NCBI GenBank assembly: GCA_963931575.1
Contig: OZ007029.1
Location: 744,001 to 808,000 of the forward strand
DNA from: Gastranaerophilus sp944325835
Lineage (GTDB): Bacteria > Cyanobacteriota > Vampirovibrionia > Gastranaerophilales > Gastranaerophilaceae
Direction of reading: 5' to 3'
DNA length: 64,000 bases
The translations under genes were made by a program, and so were the position numbers. The notes beneath the pieces were generated by a model, which was not told where the DNA came from, ran no database searches, and was given only the letters and a program-made list of their open reading frames with translations. Every line of letters starts with the position of its first letter. Position 1 is the first letter of the stretch. This document shows positions 24,665 through 33,308 of the stretch, piece after piece.

Positions 24665-25842
24665 ATTCTTTTTAAAATTTCTTTTGCAATATTTTCTTTG
24701 GAAGCTTTTTCTATTTTTTCAATGCCGCCGTTTGCGTTTAATATGTGAACTTCGTTTTCGTCACTGCCAAAGCCGATGTCTTTGCGGGAGATGTCGTTTG
24801 CAATCAAATAATCGCAGCCTTTTTGGGAGATTTTTTCTTTTGCATTGGTAAGCAGATTTTCACTTTCAGCACAAAAACCTATGATTTGTACGCCCAAATG
24901 TTTTTCTTTTTTTATATTGCAAATGGTTTTTAAAATATCGGGATTTTTGACAAGCGTCAGTGTTATTTCATCGGTTCCGCCGGATTTTTTAATTTTTTGC
25001 TCTGCTGTTTCTTTTACCCTGAAATCCGCAACTGCTGCCGCCATAAAAACCGCGTCCATATTTTCGAAATGTGCCAGAACCTCTTTTTGCATTTCAAGAG
25101 CGGATTTTACCATAACTGCACCGGCTGCGGGAACGGTTGAAATAAGAGTTACTTCCGCCCCAAGATTTTTTGCGGTTTTCGCGAGTGCAAAGCCCATTTT
25201 GCCGGAGGAATAGTTGGAAATATATCTTACCGGATCAATTTCTTCAATTGTACCGCCTGCCGTGATTAAGATTTTTTTACCTTTGAGCGGCAGATTCGCA
25301 GTTAGTTCGTTGAGAGCGGTTTCAAAAATCTTGTCAACAGACGCAAGTCTGCCCTGTCCTTCGTAGCCGCATGCCAGAAATCCGCTTTCAGGTTCTACAA
25401 TTTTGTAATTAAGCTCTGCCAGTTTTTTCAGGTTTTCTTGAATAATTTTGTTTTCCCACATATTGCAATTCATTGCAGGTGCAAGAATAACAGGCTTTTT
25501 AAACGCACAGGCAACAGAGGTAAGAAGGTTATCGCAAATCCCGTTTGCAAGTTTGGAAATAGTATTTGCTGTAGCAGGAGTTATTACAAAAATATCTGCT
25601 TCATCAGCAAGTGAGATGTGCTCCGGCTTGAAGTCATCAATTTCAAACTCGTGGATTGCAACATTGTTTTGTGATAAGTTTTGCAAAGTCAGTTCAGTGA
25701 CAAAATTTAGAGCATTCGGGGTCATAATGACTTTGACATTTGCCCCGTTGCGTTTAAACATTCTGACAAGTTCGCAAGCCTTATAGGCTGCAATCCCGCC
25801 GGTAATGCCTATAAGAACAGTTTTGCCGCTTAAATTACACAT
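24643..25842 (-). CDS. coaBC: Bifunctional phosphopantothenoylcysteine decarboxylase / phosphopantothenate-cysteine ligase
   Basis: Two consecutive steps of coenzyme A synthesis. 399 residues. The N-terminal flavoprotein CoaC has GITGGIAAYKACELVR and the active-site PAMNCNMW. The C-terminal CoaB begins about residue 190 with KKILITAGGTIEEIDPVRYISNYSSGKMG. Overlaps gmk by 8 bp upstream and nif3 by 22 bp downstream. gmk-coaBC adjacency is common in bacteria; rpoZ, often between them, is absent here. Confidence 0.95.
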   Translation of the reverse strand: MCNLSGKTVLIGITGGIAAYKACELVRMFKRNGANVKVIMTPNALNFVTELTLQNLSQNNVAIHEFEIDDFKPEHISLADEADIFVITPATANTISKLANGICDNLLTSVACAFKKPVILAPAMNCNMWENKIIQENLKKLAELNYKIVEPESGFLACGYEGQGRLASVDKIFETALNELTANLPLKGKKILITAGGTIEEIDPVRYISNYSSGKMGFALAKTAKNLGAEVTLISTVPAAGAVMVKSALEMQKEVLAHFENMDAVFMAAAVADFRVKETAEQKIKKSGGTDEITLTLVKNPDILKTICNIKKEKHLGVQIIGFCAESENLLTNAKEKISQKGCDYLIANDISRKDIGFGSDENEVHILNANGGIEKIEKASKENIAKEILKRIWSTNMN

Positions 25843-26398
25843 TTGCCGCCTCTTTTTTTATGATTTCTTCCAATTTTAGAATAGCAGAGTCAACTTCATC
25901 GTTTACGATTGTATAATCATATTTTTTTGCGCGTTCAATTTCTTCTCTAACCGCGCTTAAACGTTTTTGAATAGTTGCTTCATCTTCTGTATGGCGGTTG
26001 CGCAAACGGTGCTCAAGCTCTTCAAGGCTAGGAGGTGCAATAAAAATCAAAACAGCCTCCGGCATTTGTTCCTTAACCTTTAAGGCGCCGACCGTTTCGA
26101 TTTCAAGGATTAAATCTTTGCCGTTATTCAGACATTTATCCACAAATGCGCGTTTTGTCCCGTAAAGATTTTGCGCAAATTCCGCCCATTCAAGAAATTC
26201 ACCGTTTTTAATACTTTTTTCAAATTCATCACGTGTCAGATAAAAATAATTTACACCGTCTTGCTCGCCCGGGCGTTTGTCGCGTGTTGTGCAGGAAATT
26301 GAAAGACTGTAATTAGGATTTCGTTTAAGAAACCCGTTTATAACAGTGCCTTTCCCCACACCTGACGAACCGGATAATACAAATAATTTTTTCTTCAT
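25835..26398 (-). CDS. gmk: Guanylate kinase
   Basis: Phosphorylates GMP to GDP. 187 residues from ATG 26398; a TTG 18 nt upstream is rejected because MKKKLFVLSGSSGVGKGT starts the fold, with the P-loop at 10-18. CTTRDKRPGEQDGVNYFYL binds GMP, and VILIFIAPPSLEELEHRLRNR is the lid region. No Shine-Dalgarno sequence; a TATAAT lies 9 nt before the ATG, so the message may be leaderless. Only 17 bp separate this start from that of the divergent histidine kinase. Confidence 0.95.
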   Translation of the reverse strand: MKKKLFVLSGSSGVGKGTVINGFLKRNPNYSLSISCTTRDKRPGEQDGVNYFYLTRDEFEKSIKNGEFLEWAEFAQNLYGTKRAFVDKCLNNGKDLILEIETVGALKVKEQMPEAVLIFIAPPSLEELEHRLRNRHTEDEATIQKRLSAVREEIERAKKYDYTIVNDEVDSAILKLEEIIKKEAANV

Positions 26399-26415
26399 AG
26401 TATACTTATTATACA

Positions 26416-27564
26416 ATGAATATGTTAAAAGAAAAAGATGTTTATGATTTTTTGAGGAATCTTAATACAAAAACGGGGTTGAAAGACACATTAAAATATT
26501 TAACGGTGTATCTGCGTGAGGCTGTGGACGCCGGTGCTGTCTGGGTGCTTTTGATTAATCCTAAGACTAACAGACCTATGCATAATGTCTGTTCTTGTGA
26601 TAAATCTTCTCCTGTTCCGGAAAGGGTGCAACAAATTAATAAGCTTGTTGTTGATTATTTTGAGAATACTTTTGAGCCGGAAGATATTCTGGAGTTTATA
26701 AATTCTATATCGCAAGACGATTTGATTGTTGAGCCGGTAATTTTTTCTAAAAATCTTCAGGGTGTGCTGGGGGTGCTTGGCAGGAACAATAATTTCCGCT
26801 ATGAAAACTCGGATTTCGTACGCCTTATTCTGGAAGCTGCCGCCCAGAAACTTGAAATTATCTCTCTGAAAGAGGAGAATGAACGTACTTTTAAGGAAAG
26901 AATGGGGTTTTTAGCAAGTATTTCGCATGAATTTAAAACCCCGTTAAATTCTATTATAGGTTTTTCTGATATTTTACAGTTGAAAAATAAAAATCCCGAG
27001 CTTGAAAGATATATTAAAAATATTTCTAATTCGTCAAAATTTCTTCTCGGGCTGATTCTGGATGTACTGGATCTTTCGCGTTCCCAGAGCCGGAAATTGG
27101 AATTGCAATATGAGCAATTTTCGCCCAAACACGTTATTCTTGAAATCCTTGAGTCGCTTGAAAATCAGATAAAAGAGAAAAATCTGGAGGTTCGCTATAC
27201 TTTAATGGAAATGCAGATTAAAGCTGATTTGAGGCGGTTTCGCCAGCTTGTTCTTAATCTCATAAGTAACGCGGTTAAATTTAATAAAGTTAACGGTAAA
27301 ATTACGATTGTTTCTTACCGTAACGAGAAGGGCGAATTTGTTTTTGAAATTAAAGATACGGGCGACGGGATTAGTAAAAAGGATTACGCCAAAATTTTTA
27401 AATTTTTCTCACAGGTTAATCAGGATCAGTTGAAGCGCCAGCAGGGTTCAGGTGTGGGGTTATTTTTGTGTAAAACTATAGTTGATGCGCATAAGGGGCA
27501 TATTGATTTTAAATCGCGGCTGAATTACGGCAGTACCTTCTGGTTTACGCTGCCGGCAGCTTGA
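26416..27564 (+). CDS. Soluble sensor histidine kinase with GAF-like input domain
   Basis: 382 residues, no membrane segment. Residues 1 to about 150 look like a GAF sensor. The phosphoacceptor segment ASISHEFKTPLNSI places the phosphorylated histidine at H171. The ATPase domain has the N box NLISNAVKFN, DTGDGI and GSGVGLFL, and ends in GSTFWFTLP. All catalytic boxes look intact. No response regulator is adjacent, so it is an orphan kinase. It starts 17 bp from gmk on the other strand without a ribosome site. Confidence 0.92.
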   Translation: MNMLKEKDVYDFLRNLNTKTGLKDTLKYLTVYLREAVDAGAVWVLLINPKTNRPMHNVCSCDKSSPVPERVQQINKLVVDYFENTFEPEDILEFINSISQDDLIVEPVIFSKNLQGVLGVLGRNNNFRYENSDFVRLILEAAAQKLEIISLKEENERTFKERMGFLASISHEFKTPLNSIIGFSDILQLKNKNPELERYIKNISNSSKFLLGLILDVLDLSRSQSRKLELQYEQFSPKHVILEILESLENQIKEKNLEVRYTLMEMQIKADLRRFRQLVLNLISNAVKFNKVNGKITIVSYRNEKGEFVFEIKDTGDGISKKDYAKIFKFFSQVNQDQLKRQQGSGVGLFLCKTIVDAHKGHIDFKSRLNYGSTFWFTLPAA

Positions 27565-27866
27565 TGAAAGTATGAAGAAGGCAATAAGTAAATAAGGCAA
27601 TGGGGCAATGGGGCGAAACAACTATTAGTCATTGCGAGGAGTGAACGTAGTGAACGACGTGGCAATCCACCGGCGGTCAAGCAGGTTTCATGTGTGAAAG
27701 TCGAACTTACGGTCACGTTTAACAATAATATTAGGCCAATGTGGGTTGACTGGATTGCCACGCTCCCGTTGCTCGCTCGCAATGACATGAGCCGATTTCA
27801 CGTGTTGGTTTCAAAATGGCGAAAATACTCTTATAGTGCCGGCATTAAACAGTTGGTATGTCGCTT
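27565..27866. other. Non-coding stretch with REP-like units and prepilin-flank remnant
   Basis: 302 bp between converging genes with no gene I can support. It contains an inverted pair of palindromic units (27629-27787). Between them is a segment resembling the DNA just upstream of the prepilin at 2.6 kb (see findings). Confidence 0.6.
27629..27787. repeat. Inverted pair of REP-like palindromes
   Basis: Left unit GTCATTGCGAGG...GTGGCAATCCACC (27629-27670) and right unit GGATTGCCACG...TCGCAATGACA (27752-27787) in opposite orientation. The left type also occurs at 2610-2645. Confidence 0.8.
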
Positions 27867-28907
27867 TTACCTTATTTTTGATTTCGGGTCTAAGATATCC
27901 CTAATCGTATCGCCGATAAGGTTGAAGGACAAAACTGCTATAAATATCAGGAACCCCGGTGTCAAAAGCCACGGACGGTAAATAATGTTTGAGAACACCT
28001 GCGCTTCTTTAAGCATATTTCCCCAGCTTGCATCAGGCTGCTGTATGCCAAGACCTAAAAAGCTTAACCCTGATTCCGACAGAATATATGACGGAATGGA
28101 TAGGGTTATCGCAACAATTATAAAGCTTGTAGTTTGAGGTAGAATATGCTTTGTGATAATCCTGAAATCTGAGGCGCCGATTGATTTTGCCGCCTGTACA
28201 AATTCCTGATTTTTTATGGATAAAACCATACCTCTGACGACCCGCGCGAAGCCTGCCCAGCCAATAAATGCAAGTATTATAACTATCAGCATAAATCTCT
28301 GGATACTTGTCATGCCGGCGGGCAGAATTGATGCTAATATGATTAAAAGATAAAAACTCGGAATTGACATAATTCCTTCCGCAATCCGCATCATTACAGC
28401 GTCAACTTTTCCGCCGAAATATCCCGAAATTCCGCCGTAAATCATGCCAATCGGGAATAGTACAAACAGTGCAAGAAATCCTATTGTCATAGAAATCCGG
28501 CCGCCGAAAAGTATTCTTGAAAATACATCCCTGCCGTTGATATCTGTGCCAAGCAGAAAAAGCTGCCCGCCTTTATCCACTGTCACAAGGTGAAATTTCC
28601 CGTCCTCACCATGTGCGAAAAATTTCAGGTAATATTTTTGCGAGCGGTCTAGCTGATACACACTGAAATTTGTTTCGTCAAATGAGCGCTTATAATTATA
28701 TGTATATGGTCTTGATAATTTCCCGTTTTCATCAATCGTAAAAATTTTGGAAGGCGGCGCGTATGCAAGGCTTCTGTTCGCAAAATCCTTGCTATAAGGC
28801 GCAATAAAGTTTGCGAAAGCCAGCGCAAAATAGATTATAAAAAGCACCCATAGCGCGATTTTTGCAAATTTATCCTTCATTAAGCCGTTAAAGATTTCTT
28901 TAAACAT
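27867..28907 (-). CDS. Peptide ABC transporter permease (OppC/DppC-like)
   Basis: 346 residues. One N-terminal membrane helix, a long non-membrane insertion (about 45-130), then five helices. The permease loop EFVQAAKSIGASDFRIITKHILP is the EAA motif that contacts the ATPase. SESGLSFLGLGIQQPDASWG is the OppC/DppC signature. It is the last gene of the SBP-OppB-OppC set, sharing one base with the permease upstream. No ATPase gene follows; repeats do. Confidence 0.9.
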   Translation of the reverse strand: MFKEIFNGLMKDKFAKIALWVLFIIYFALAFANFIAPYSKDFANRSLAYAPPSKIFTIDENGKLSRPYTYNYKRSFDETNFSVYQLDRSQKYYLKFFAHGEDGKFHLVTVDKGGQLFLLGTDINGRDVFSRILFGGRISMTIGFLALFVLFPIGMIYGGISGYFGGKVDAVMMRIAEGIMSIPSFYLLIILASILPAGMTSIQRFMLIVIILAFIGWAGFARVVRGMVLSIKNQEFVQAAKSIGASDFRIITKHILPQTTSFIIVAITLSIPSYILSESGLSFLGLGIQQPDASWGNMLKEAQVFSNIIYRPWLLTPGFLIFIAVLSFNLIGDTIRDILDPKSKIR

Positions 28908-29884
28908 TATTTAGTCCCTCCCGTCCTGATTCGAGGGTCGGTAAAGATTAATAGCAAGTCTGCGATTAGGTTGCCCAGAATAAGCATGATTGCTCCCATC
29001 ATCAATGATGCCATTACAAGATTAATGTCGGATTTCATGACCGCTTCGAGGATTAAACGACCTAATCCCGGATATTGGAAAACGTATTCGGTCAGCGCAG
29101 CCCCGCTCAGCAATCCCGCAAACTCAAACCCCAGAAGTGTAATCATAGGATTAATGGCGTTTCTGAGAGCATGTTTAAACACGACTTTAAACTCGCTGAT
29201 ACCTTTTGCACGCGCAAATTTTACATAGTCGCTGTCAAGAACATCCAGCAGGTTTCCTCTCATCTGCCGCTGCAAGCCGGCAAGCGAAATCGTAAAAAGT
29301 ACCGTCACAGGCAAAATCAGGTGCTTGGTTATATCAAGAACTTTTTGACCTAAATTCATTTCAAGGAAATTGGAACTTGTCAGCCCGCCAATCGGAAACC
29401 AGCCGGTTTTAACGGCAAAAATCAAAAGCAAAACTGCAAAGAAAAATGACGGTATTGCCATACCGATACTTGTCAGAACCGTTAAAATTCTGTCCAGCGG
29501 GGATTTCCATTTTACGGCGGCAATTATCCCGAGCGGCACTCCGACAAGCCACGTTAAAAAAATTACGATTGTTGTCAAAAGCAGTGTGTTCGGAATTCGC
29601 TCTTTCAGCTTTTGCGCTACCGATTCACCATTGGAAGTTATTCCCAAATCACCTTTGATAAAAGATTTTGCCCACAGTCCATACTGAACCGCTATATTTT
29701 TATCTAGTCCCAGCCGTTCGCGTTCTCTATCCAGAGTTTCTTGCGAAATTGAAGGGTTTAAACGTAATTCCGCAAGCGGATCAACCGGCGAAAGTCTTAT
29801 CAGTGCAAAACTTACGACGGATACGATTATCAGAAGCGGAATGGTTTGTAAAATGCGTTTTAGAATATATTTAATTATGTCCAT
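28907..29884 (-). CDS. Peptide ABC transporter permease (OppB/DppB-like)
   Basis: 325 residues from ATG 29884, which has a G-rich ribosome site 5 nt before it and begins MDIIKYILKRILQTIPLLII, the usual OppB start. An upstream in-frame start 33 nt earlier is rejected. Six membrane helices are expected, and the EAA loop reads DYVKFARAKGISEFKVVFKHALRNA. The start lies 14 bp inside the end of the binding-protein gene. With OppC it should form the inner-membrane channel for peptides or a related nickel/peptide-family substrate. Confidence 0.92.
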   Translation of the reverse strand: MDIIKYILKRILQTIPLLIIVSVVSFALIRLSPVDPLAELRLNPSISQETLDRERERLGLDKNIAVQYGLWAKSFIKGDLGITSNGESVAQKLKERIPNTLLLTTIVIFLTWLVGVPLGIIAAVKWKSPLDRILTVLTSIGMAIPSFFFAVLLLIFAVKTGWFPIGGLTSSNFLEMNLGQKVLDITKHLILPVTVLFTISLAGLQRQMRGNLLDVLDSDYVKFARAKGISEFKVVFKHALRNAINPMITLLGFEFAGLLSGAALTEYVFQYPGLGRLILEAVMKSDINLVMASLMMGAIMLILGNLIADLLLIFTDPRIRTGGTK

Positions 29885-31730
29885 TTCCGCCCCCCGTATC
29901 AATATAAATCTCTTCAATATTATGGATTATGCCGCCAAGTGAGGTCGGGTAAACATTTTTAAATTTATTCCTTATCGCGCTTATCCTGACCGGCGAATAG
30001 AGATAAATCATTGGTTTTTCATTGTAAATTATTTCCTGATATCGGTCATAATATTTCTTTCTGTCCTCAAATGAAAGCGCGGTCGCGCCTTTTTCAAAAA
30101 GGTAATCCAGTTCTTTTTCCCACGGTAAAAGGTTTACACCGGCTTCTGCGGGTTTGCGCTGGTTGTACATGTGTAAGGCGCCGTTTGAAAGCCATACGTT
30201 TTTCCCGCCGTTCGGCTCAAGCGGGGAGCCGGTAAGCCCCATTACAACCATATCCCATTCATAGGTTGAAAGTAATTTATTTACAAGCGAATTGAATTCA
30301 ATCGGTTTGAAGTTGACTTTCATCCCTAAATCTTCTAAATCCTGCTTGACCATAACGCCTATGGCTTCGCGTTCGCTGTTACCCGCGTTTGTCAAAAGGT
30401 CAAATTCTACGCGGTTGCCGCCTTTGTCGCGGAGTCTGCCTTTTTTGTCCCACGTGAAACCCGAGGCGCGTAAAAATTCTTTCGCCTTGTCAACATCCCG
30501 CGGATACGGTTTTAATTCTTCATTCAAAAAAATTGAATTTAAGCTTTCCGGTGTAAACAGCGGTTTTGCAAACCCGTTTGCGATATTGTAAACCATATTT
30601 TCCCTGTCGATTACCAGATCAACGGCTTTGCGGAAGTTTAAATCGCGGAACCATTTCCCCTTAATCGGGTCAACGTAAGGCTTTCCGTTCTCATCAGTTC
30701 TGTCATTAAGGTTCATTGAAAGGTACATTGTTCCGGTGTCAGGGCCGAGGTTTACCATTGAAAAATCTCCGTGTTCCTGACGTTCTTTAAAACGCGGAAC
30801 ATCTGGGCCCTTTACCCCGATAACGTCAAGTTCTCCGCCTTCAAACTTTAACACTTCATTGTTGGCATCTCCGACAATCAGATAAATGAGTTTGTCAAGG
30901 TACGGCAGTTTTTCCCCTTTGGAATTTATCACATAGTAATCCGGATTACGTTTATAAACAGCACGCTGAGCAGGCACGTATTCCACCATTTTGAAGGGGC
31001 CTGAAGTGACTAAATCTTTAGGGTTTATGTTTGTTGACATAAATGTGTCGAAAAATTCTTTGCCCTTTTTGACTGCCGGCTCAAAAACGTGTTTTGGCGC
31101 AATCGGGGTGGAAAGTGATGCCAGAAACGGCGCAAATGGTTTTGGCGTCGTGAATTTTACTGTATAATTGTCAATTTTTTGTACTGTAGGCAGCTTGCCG
31201 TCAACACTTATTGAATCCCTTGTTGAAGTATTACCGTAGCCGTCCAGAATAATATTTTTCCACGTAAAATAAACATCCTCCGCCGTAATAGGTTTGCCGT
31301 CAGACCATTTTAAACCACGGCGCAGGTGCACAATATAGTCGTTTCCGTTAACTTCAAAAGATTTTGCAAGCTTCGGGATATATTGACCGCTAACGGGATC
31401 AATTGTTACAAGCCCGTCGTACATTACATCGGCAAAAGTTGAAGAGGTTGCGTCTTTTGAATTGAACGGGTTAAAAGTTTTCGGTCCTTCGCCTATTGTG
31501 GAATTAATCATTGTACCGCCGAATTTCCCGACAGGCAGGTTAGTTTGTATGTAATCAACTCCGTTTATTGTAACGTTTTTGCGGTTTGCAGGGTAAACAT
31601 CAAGTGTAAGTTTTTCCTGTTGAGAACCCTCAGTTTTAGTTAGGGTTTCCGGTATATCACGCCTTAAACAGGCTTTACCCAGAAGTAACACTAAAATTAT
31701 GACTAATACAACATAACCCAAATTTTTCAT
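29871..31730 (-). CDS. Peptide-binding protein of ABC transporter (SBP family 5)
   Basis: 619 residues, long for the family (usually 520-600). An N-terminal hydrophobic helix ends LLLGKAC; the cysteine suggests a lipoprotein, but G at -3 and K at -2 make a poor lipobox, so a plain membrane anchor is possible. The fold shows GPKTFNPFNSKDATSSTFADVMYDGL, ITAEDVYFTWKN and TSGPFKMVEYVPAQRAVYKRNPDYY, standard family 5 landmarks. First gene of a three-gene transport operon. No ribosome site; the -10 box ends 6 nt before the ATG. Confidence 0.92.
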   Translation of the reverse strand: MKNLGYVVLVIILVLLLGKACLRRDIPETLTKTEGSQQEKLTLDVYPANRKNVTINGVDYIQTNLPVGKFGGTMINSTIGEGPKTFNPFNSKDATSSTFADVMYDGLVTIDPVSGQYIPKLAKSFEVNGNDYIVHLRRGLKWSDGKPITAEDVYFTWKNIILDGYGNTSTRDSISVDGKLPTVQKIDNYTVKFTTPKPFAPFLASLSTPIAPKHVFEPAVKKGKEFFDTFMSTNINPKDLVTSGPFKMVEYVPAQRAVYKRNPDYYVINSKGEKLPYLDKLIYLIVGDANNEVLKFEGGELDVIGVKGPDVPRFKERQEHGDFSMVNLGPDTGTMYLSMNLNDRTDENGKPYVDPIKGKWFRDLNFRKAVDLVIDRENMVYNIANGFAKPLFTPESLNSIFLNEELKPYPRDVDKAKEFLRASGFTWDKKGRLRDKGGNRVEFDLLTNAGNSEREAIGVMVKQDLEDLGMKVNFKPIEFNSLVNKLLSTYEWDMVVMGLTGSPLEPNGGKNVWLSNGALHMYNQRKPAEAGVNLLPWEKELDYLFEKGATALSFEDRKKYYDRYQEIIYNEKPMIYLYSPVRISAIRNKFKNVYPTSLGGIIHNIEEIYIDTGGGNGHN

Positions 31731-31736
31731 AGTATC

Positions 31737-31765
31737 AGATTAGCATAAAAAACTTTTTTATTGAA
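31737..31765 (-). promoter_or_regulatory. Leaderless promoter of the peptide transport operon
   Basis: Minus strand: TTCAAT (31765-31760), 17 nt, TAATCT (31742-31737) in the extended TGCTAATCT form, then 6 nt to the ATG. The spacing puts the start at the A of ATG. Confidence 0.5.
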
Positions 31766-31792
31766 TACTCTATTGACTGATTGTAGAATTAA

Positions 31793-31822
31793 AAAGAAAG
31801 GGAGTAAAACTCCCATTTCTTT
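31793..31822 (-). terminator. Terminator at the end of glgA
   Basis: AAAGAAAGGGAGT / ACTCCCATTTCTTT stem with a one-base bulge. Its right arm runs into the glgA stop codon (31821-31823). Confidence 0.75.
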
Positions 31823-33263
31823 ATTTAACTAGCTCTTTATAAAGTTTGAGGTATTCTGCGGCGCTTTTCTTCCACGAAAAATCTGCTTCCATTGCGGATT
31901 TTCTCATTGCGTTAAAAACATATTTATCCTGATACACCCACAGGGCTGTTTTTATTGCATTTAGCATATCCCAGCCGTTGTAACCCCAGAATTTGAAACC
32001 GGTTGAATTATCAAGCGGATAACCGGTCACAGTGTCCTCAAGCCCGCCGGTTGCCCTTACAACAGGCAGTGAGCCATATCGCATTGCTATTAACTGGCTT
32101 AATCCGCAAGGCTCAAATTTTGACGGCATCAGGAAGAAGTCGCTGCCGGCATATATAAGGTTTGCAAGTTTTGCATCAAAACCGACATAGGCTCTGATAT
32201 TATTTGTGTTATTTGAAAGCCAGATAAATAGGTTTTCATACGAACGGTCGCCGCTTCCAAGAAATACAAAATCCGCATCGAGCTTTTTAAGTTCATCTTC
32301 CATATCACGGATTAAGTCGATACCTTTTTGCTCAACAAGTCTTGAAACAAAGCCGAAGAGCGGGCGTTCAGGGTTATATTTCAATCCGAAGTACTGGCAG
32401 AGTGCTTTTTTATTTTCTTCCTTTTTGTCAAGCGATTTTACATCGTAGTTTTTAGCAATATTTTTGTCTTTTTTCGGATTATAAACATCATAGTCAATAC
32501 CGTTTAGAATTCCGGCAATCTTTTGTGTGCAGCCACGCAGTGTATAATCCATGCCTTCTCCGTATTCGCCGGTCAGGATTTCACGTGCGTAGGTCGGAGA
32601 TACAACAATAATTTTATCCGAATAATTTATTGCCCCTTTCATCCAGTTTACGCGTCCGTAATGCTCGCAGCCCCATTCGTTGTAAACAATATCTTTCCTC
32701 ATGTTGGCAAAATCAATTATATCGTTCAGCCATACACCCTGATAGGCAAGGTTATGAATTTCAAACACACATTTGGTTTTTGACCAGAATTCATCAAACT
32801 TGTAGTTGCTGTGCAGGTACAGAGGAAGCATTGCTGTGTGCCAGTCGTTTGCGTGGATGATGTCTGCGCGGAAGTTCAGCAGTTTTGCATATTCCATAAT
32901 TGCAAGCGAGAATGCAACGTATCTTTCATGCTCGTAGCGTGTATCCAGCCATTTCGGGTAAACCTCTTGAAAACATGAAAAATACCAGTCATTTTTGACA
33001 AAAAATACATTTATATCTGTTCCCGGAAGCTTTCCCATAAAAAGGTTAAACTTTTGCGGCTGCCAGCCGAATGTTATCCATAAATCGGAATTTGGAAGCT
33101 CTTTGATTCCGTATTTTTCTTTGTCAATAAACCCGTGAAGCGGTGTGAACATTGCAATTTCAGCGTCTTTTTCAAGATATTTGGGTAAACTCCCCATAAC
33201 ATCAGCCAGACCGCCGGCTTTTGAAAACGGCGCAATTTCATTTGACGCAAATAATATTTTCAT
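31821..33263 (-). CDS. glgA: Glycogen (starch) synthase, ADP-glucose type
   Basis: GT5 glucosyltransferase that extends alpha-1,4-glucan. 480 residues from ATG 33263 (AAAGGAGAG upstream; the frame's earlier start is rejected). SKAGGLADVMGSLPKYL near the N-terminus holds the K-x-G-G-L ADP-glucose motif. HANDWHTAMLPLYL and FEPCGLSQLIAMRYGSLPVVRATGGLEDTV are the acceptor and nucleotide-sugar segments. glgC and glgB are not nearby, but a GH13 protein lies at 48-52 kb. Together they point to alpha-glucan storage and turnover. Confidence 0.95.
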   Translation of the reverse strand: MKILFASNEIAPFSKAGGLADVMGSLPKYLEKDAEIAMFTPLHGFIDKEKYGIKELPNSDLWITFGWQPQKFNLFMGKLPGTDINVFFVKNDWYFSCFQEVYPKWLDTRYEHERYVAFSLAIMEYAKLLNFRADIIHANDWHTAMLPLYLHSNYKFDEFWSKTKCVFEIHNLAYQGVWLNDIIDFANMRKDIVYNEWGCEHYGRVNWMKGAINYSDKIIVVSPTYAREILTGEYGEGMDYTLRGCTQKIAGILNGIDYDVYNPKKDKNIAKNYDVKSLDKKEENKKALCQYFGLKYNPERPLFGFVSRLVEQKGIDLIRDMEDELKKLDADFVFLGSGDRSYENLFIWLSNNTNNIRAYVGFDAKLANLIYAGSDFFLMPSKFEPCGLSQLIAMRYGSLPVVRATGGLEDTVTGYPLDNSTGFKFWGYNGWDMLNAIKTALWVYQDKYVFNAMRKSAMEADFSWKKSAAEYLKLYKELVK

Positions 33264-33308
33264 GTCCCTCTCCTTTCGACTCAATATCCTGCCGCCTCCG
33301 GACAGGTT

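Noticed and set aside
27525..27788. 87-codon minus-strand frame over the palindromes at 27.6 kb
   Set aside because: Runs through inverted REP-like units and the end of the kinase gene; no ribosome site.
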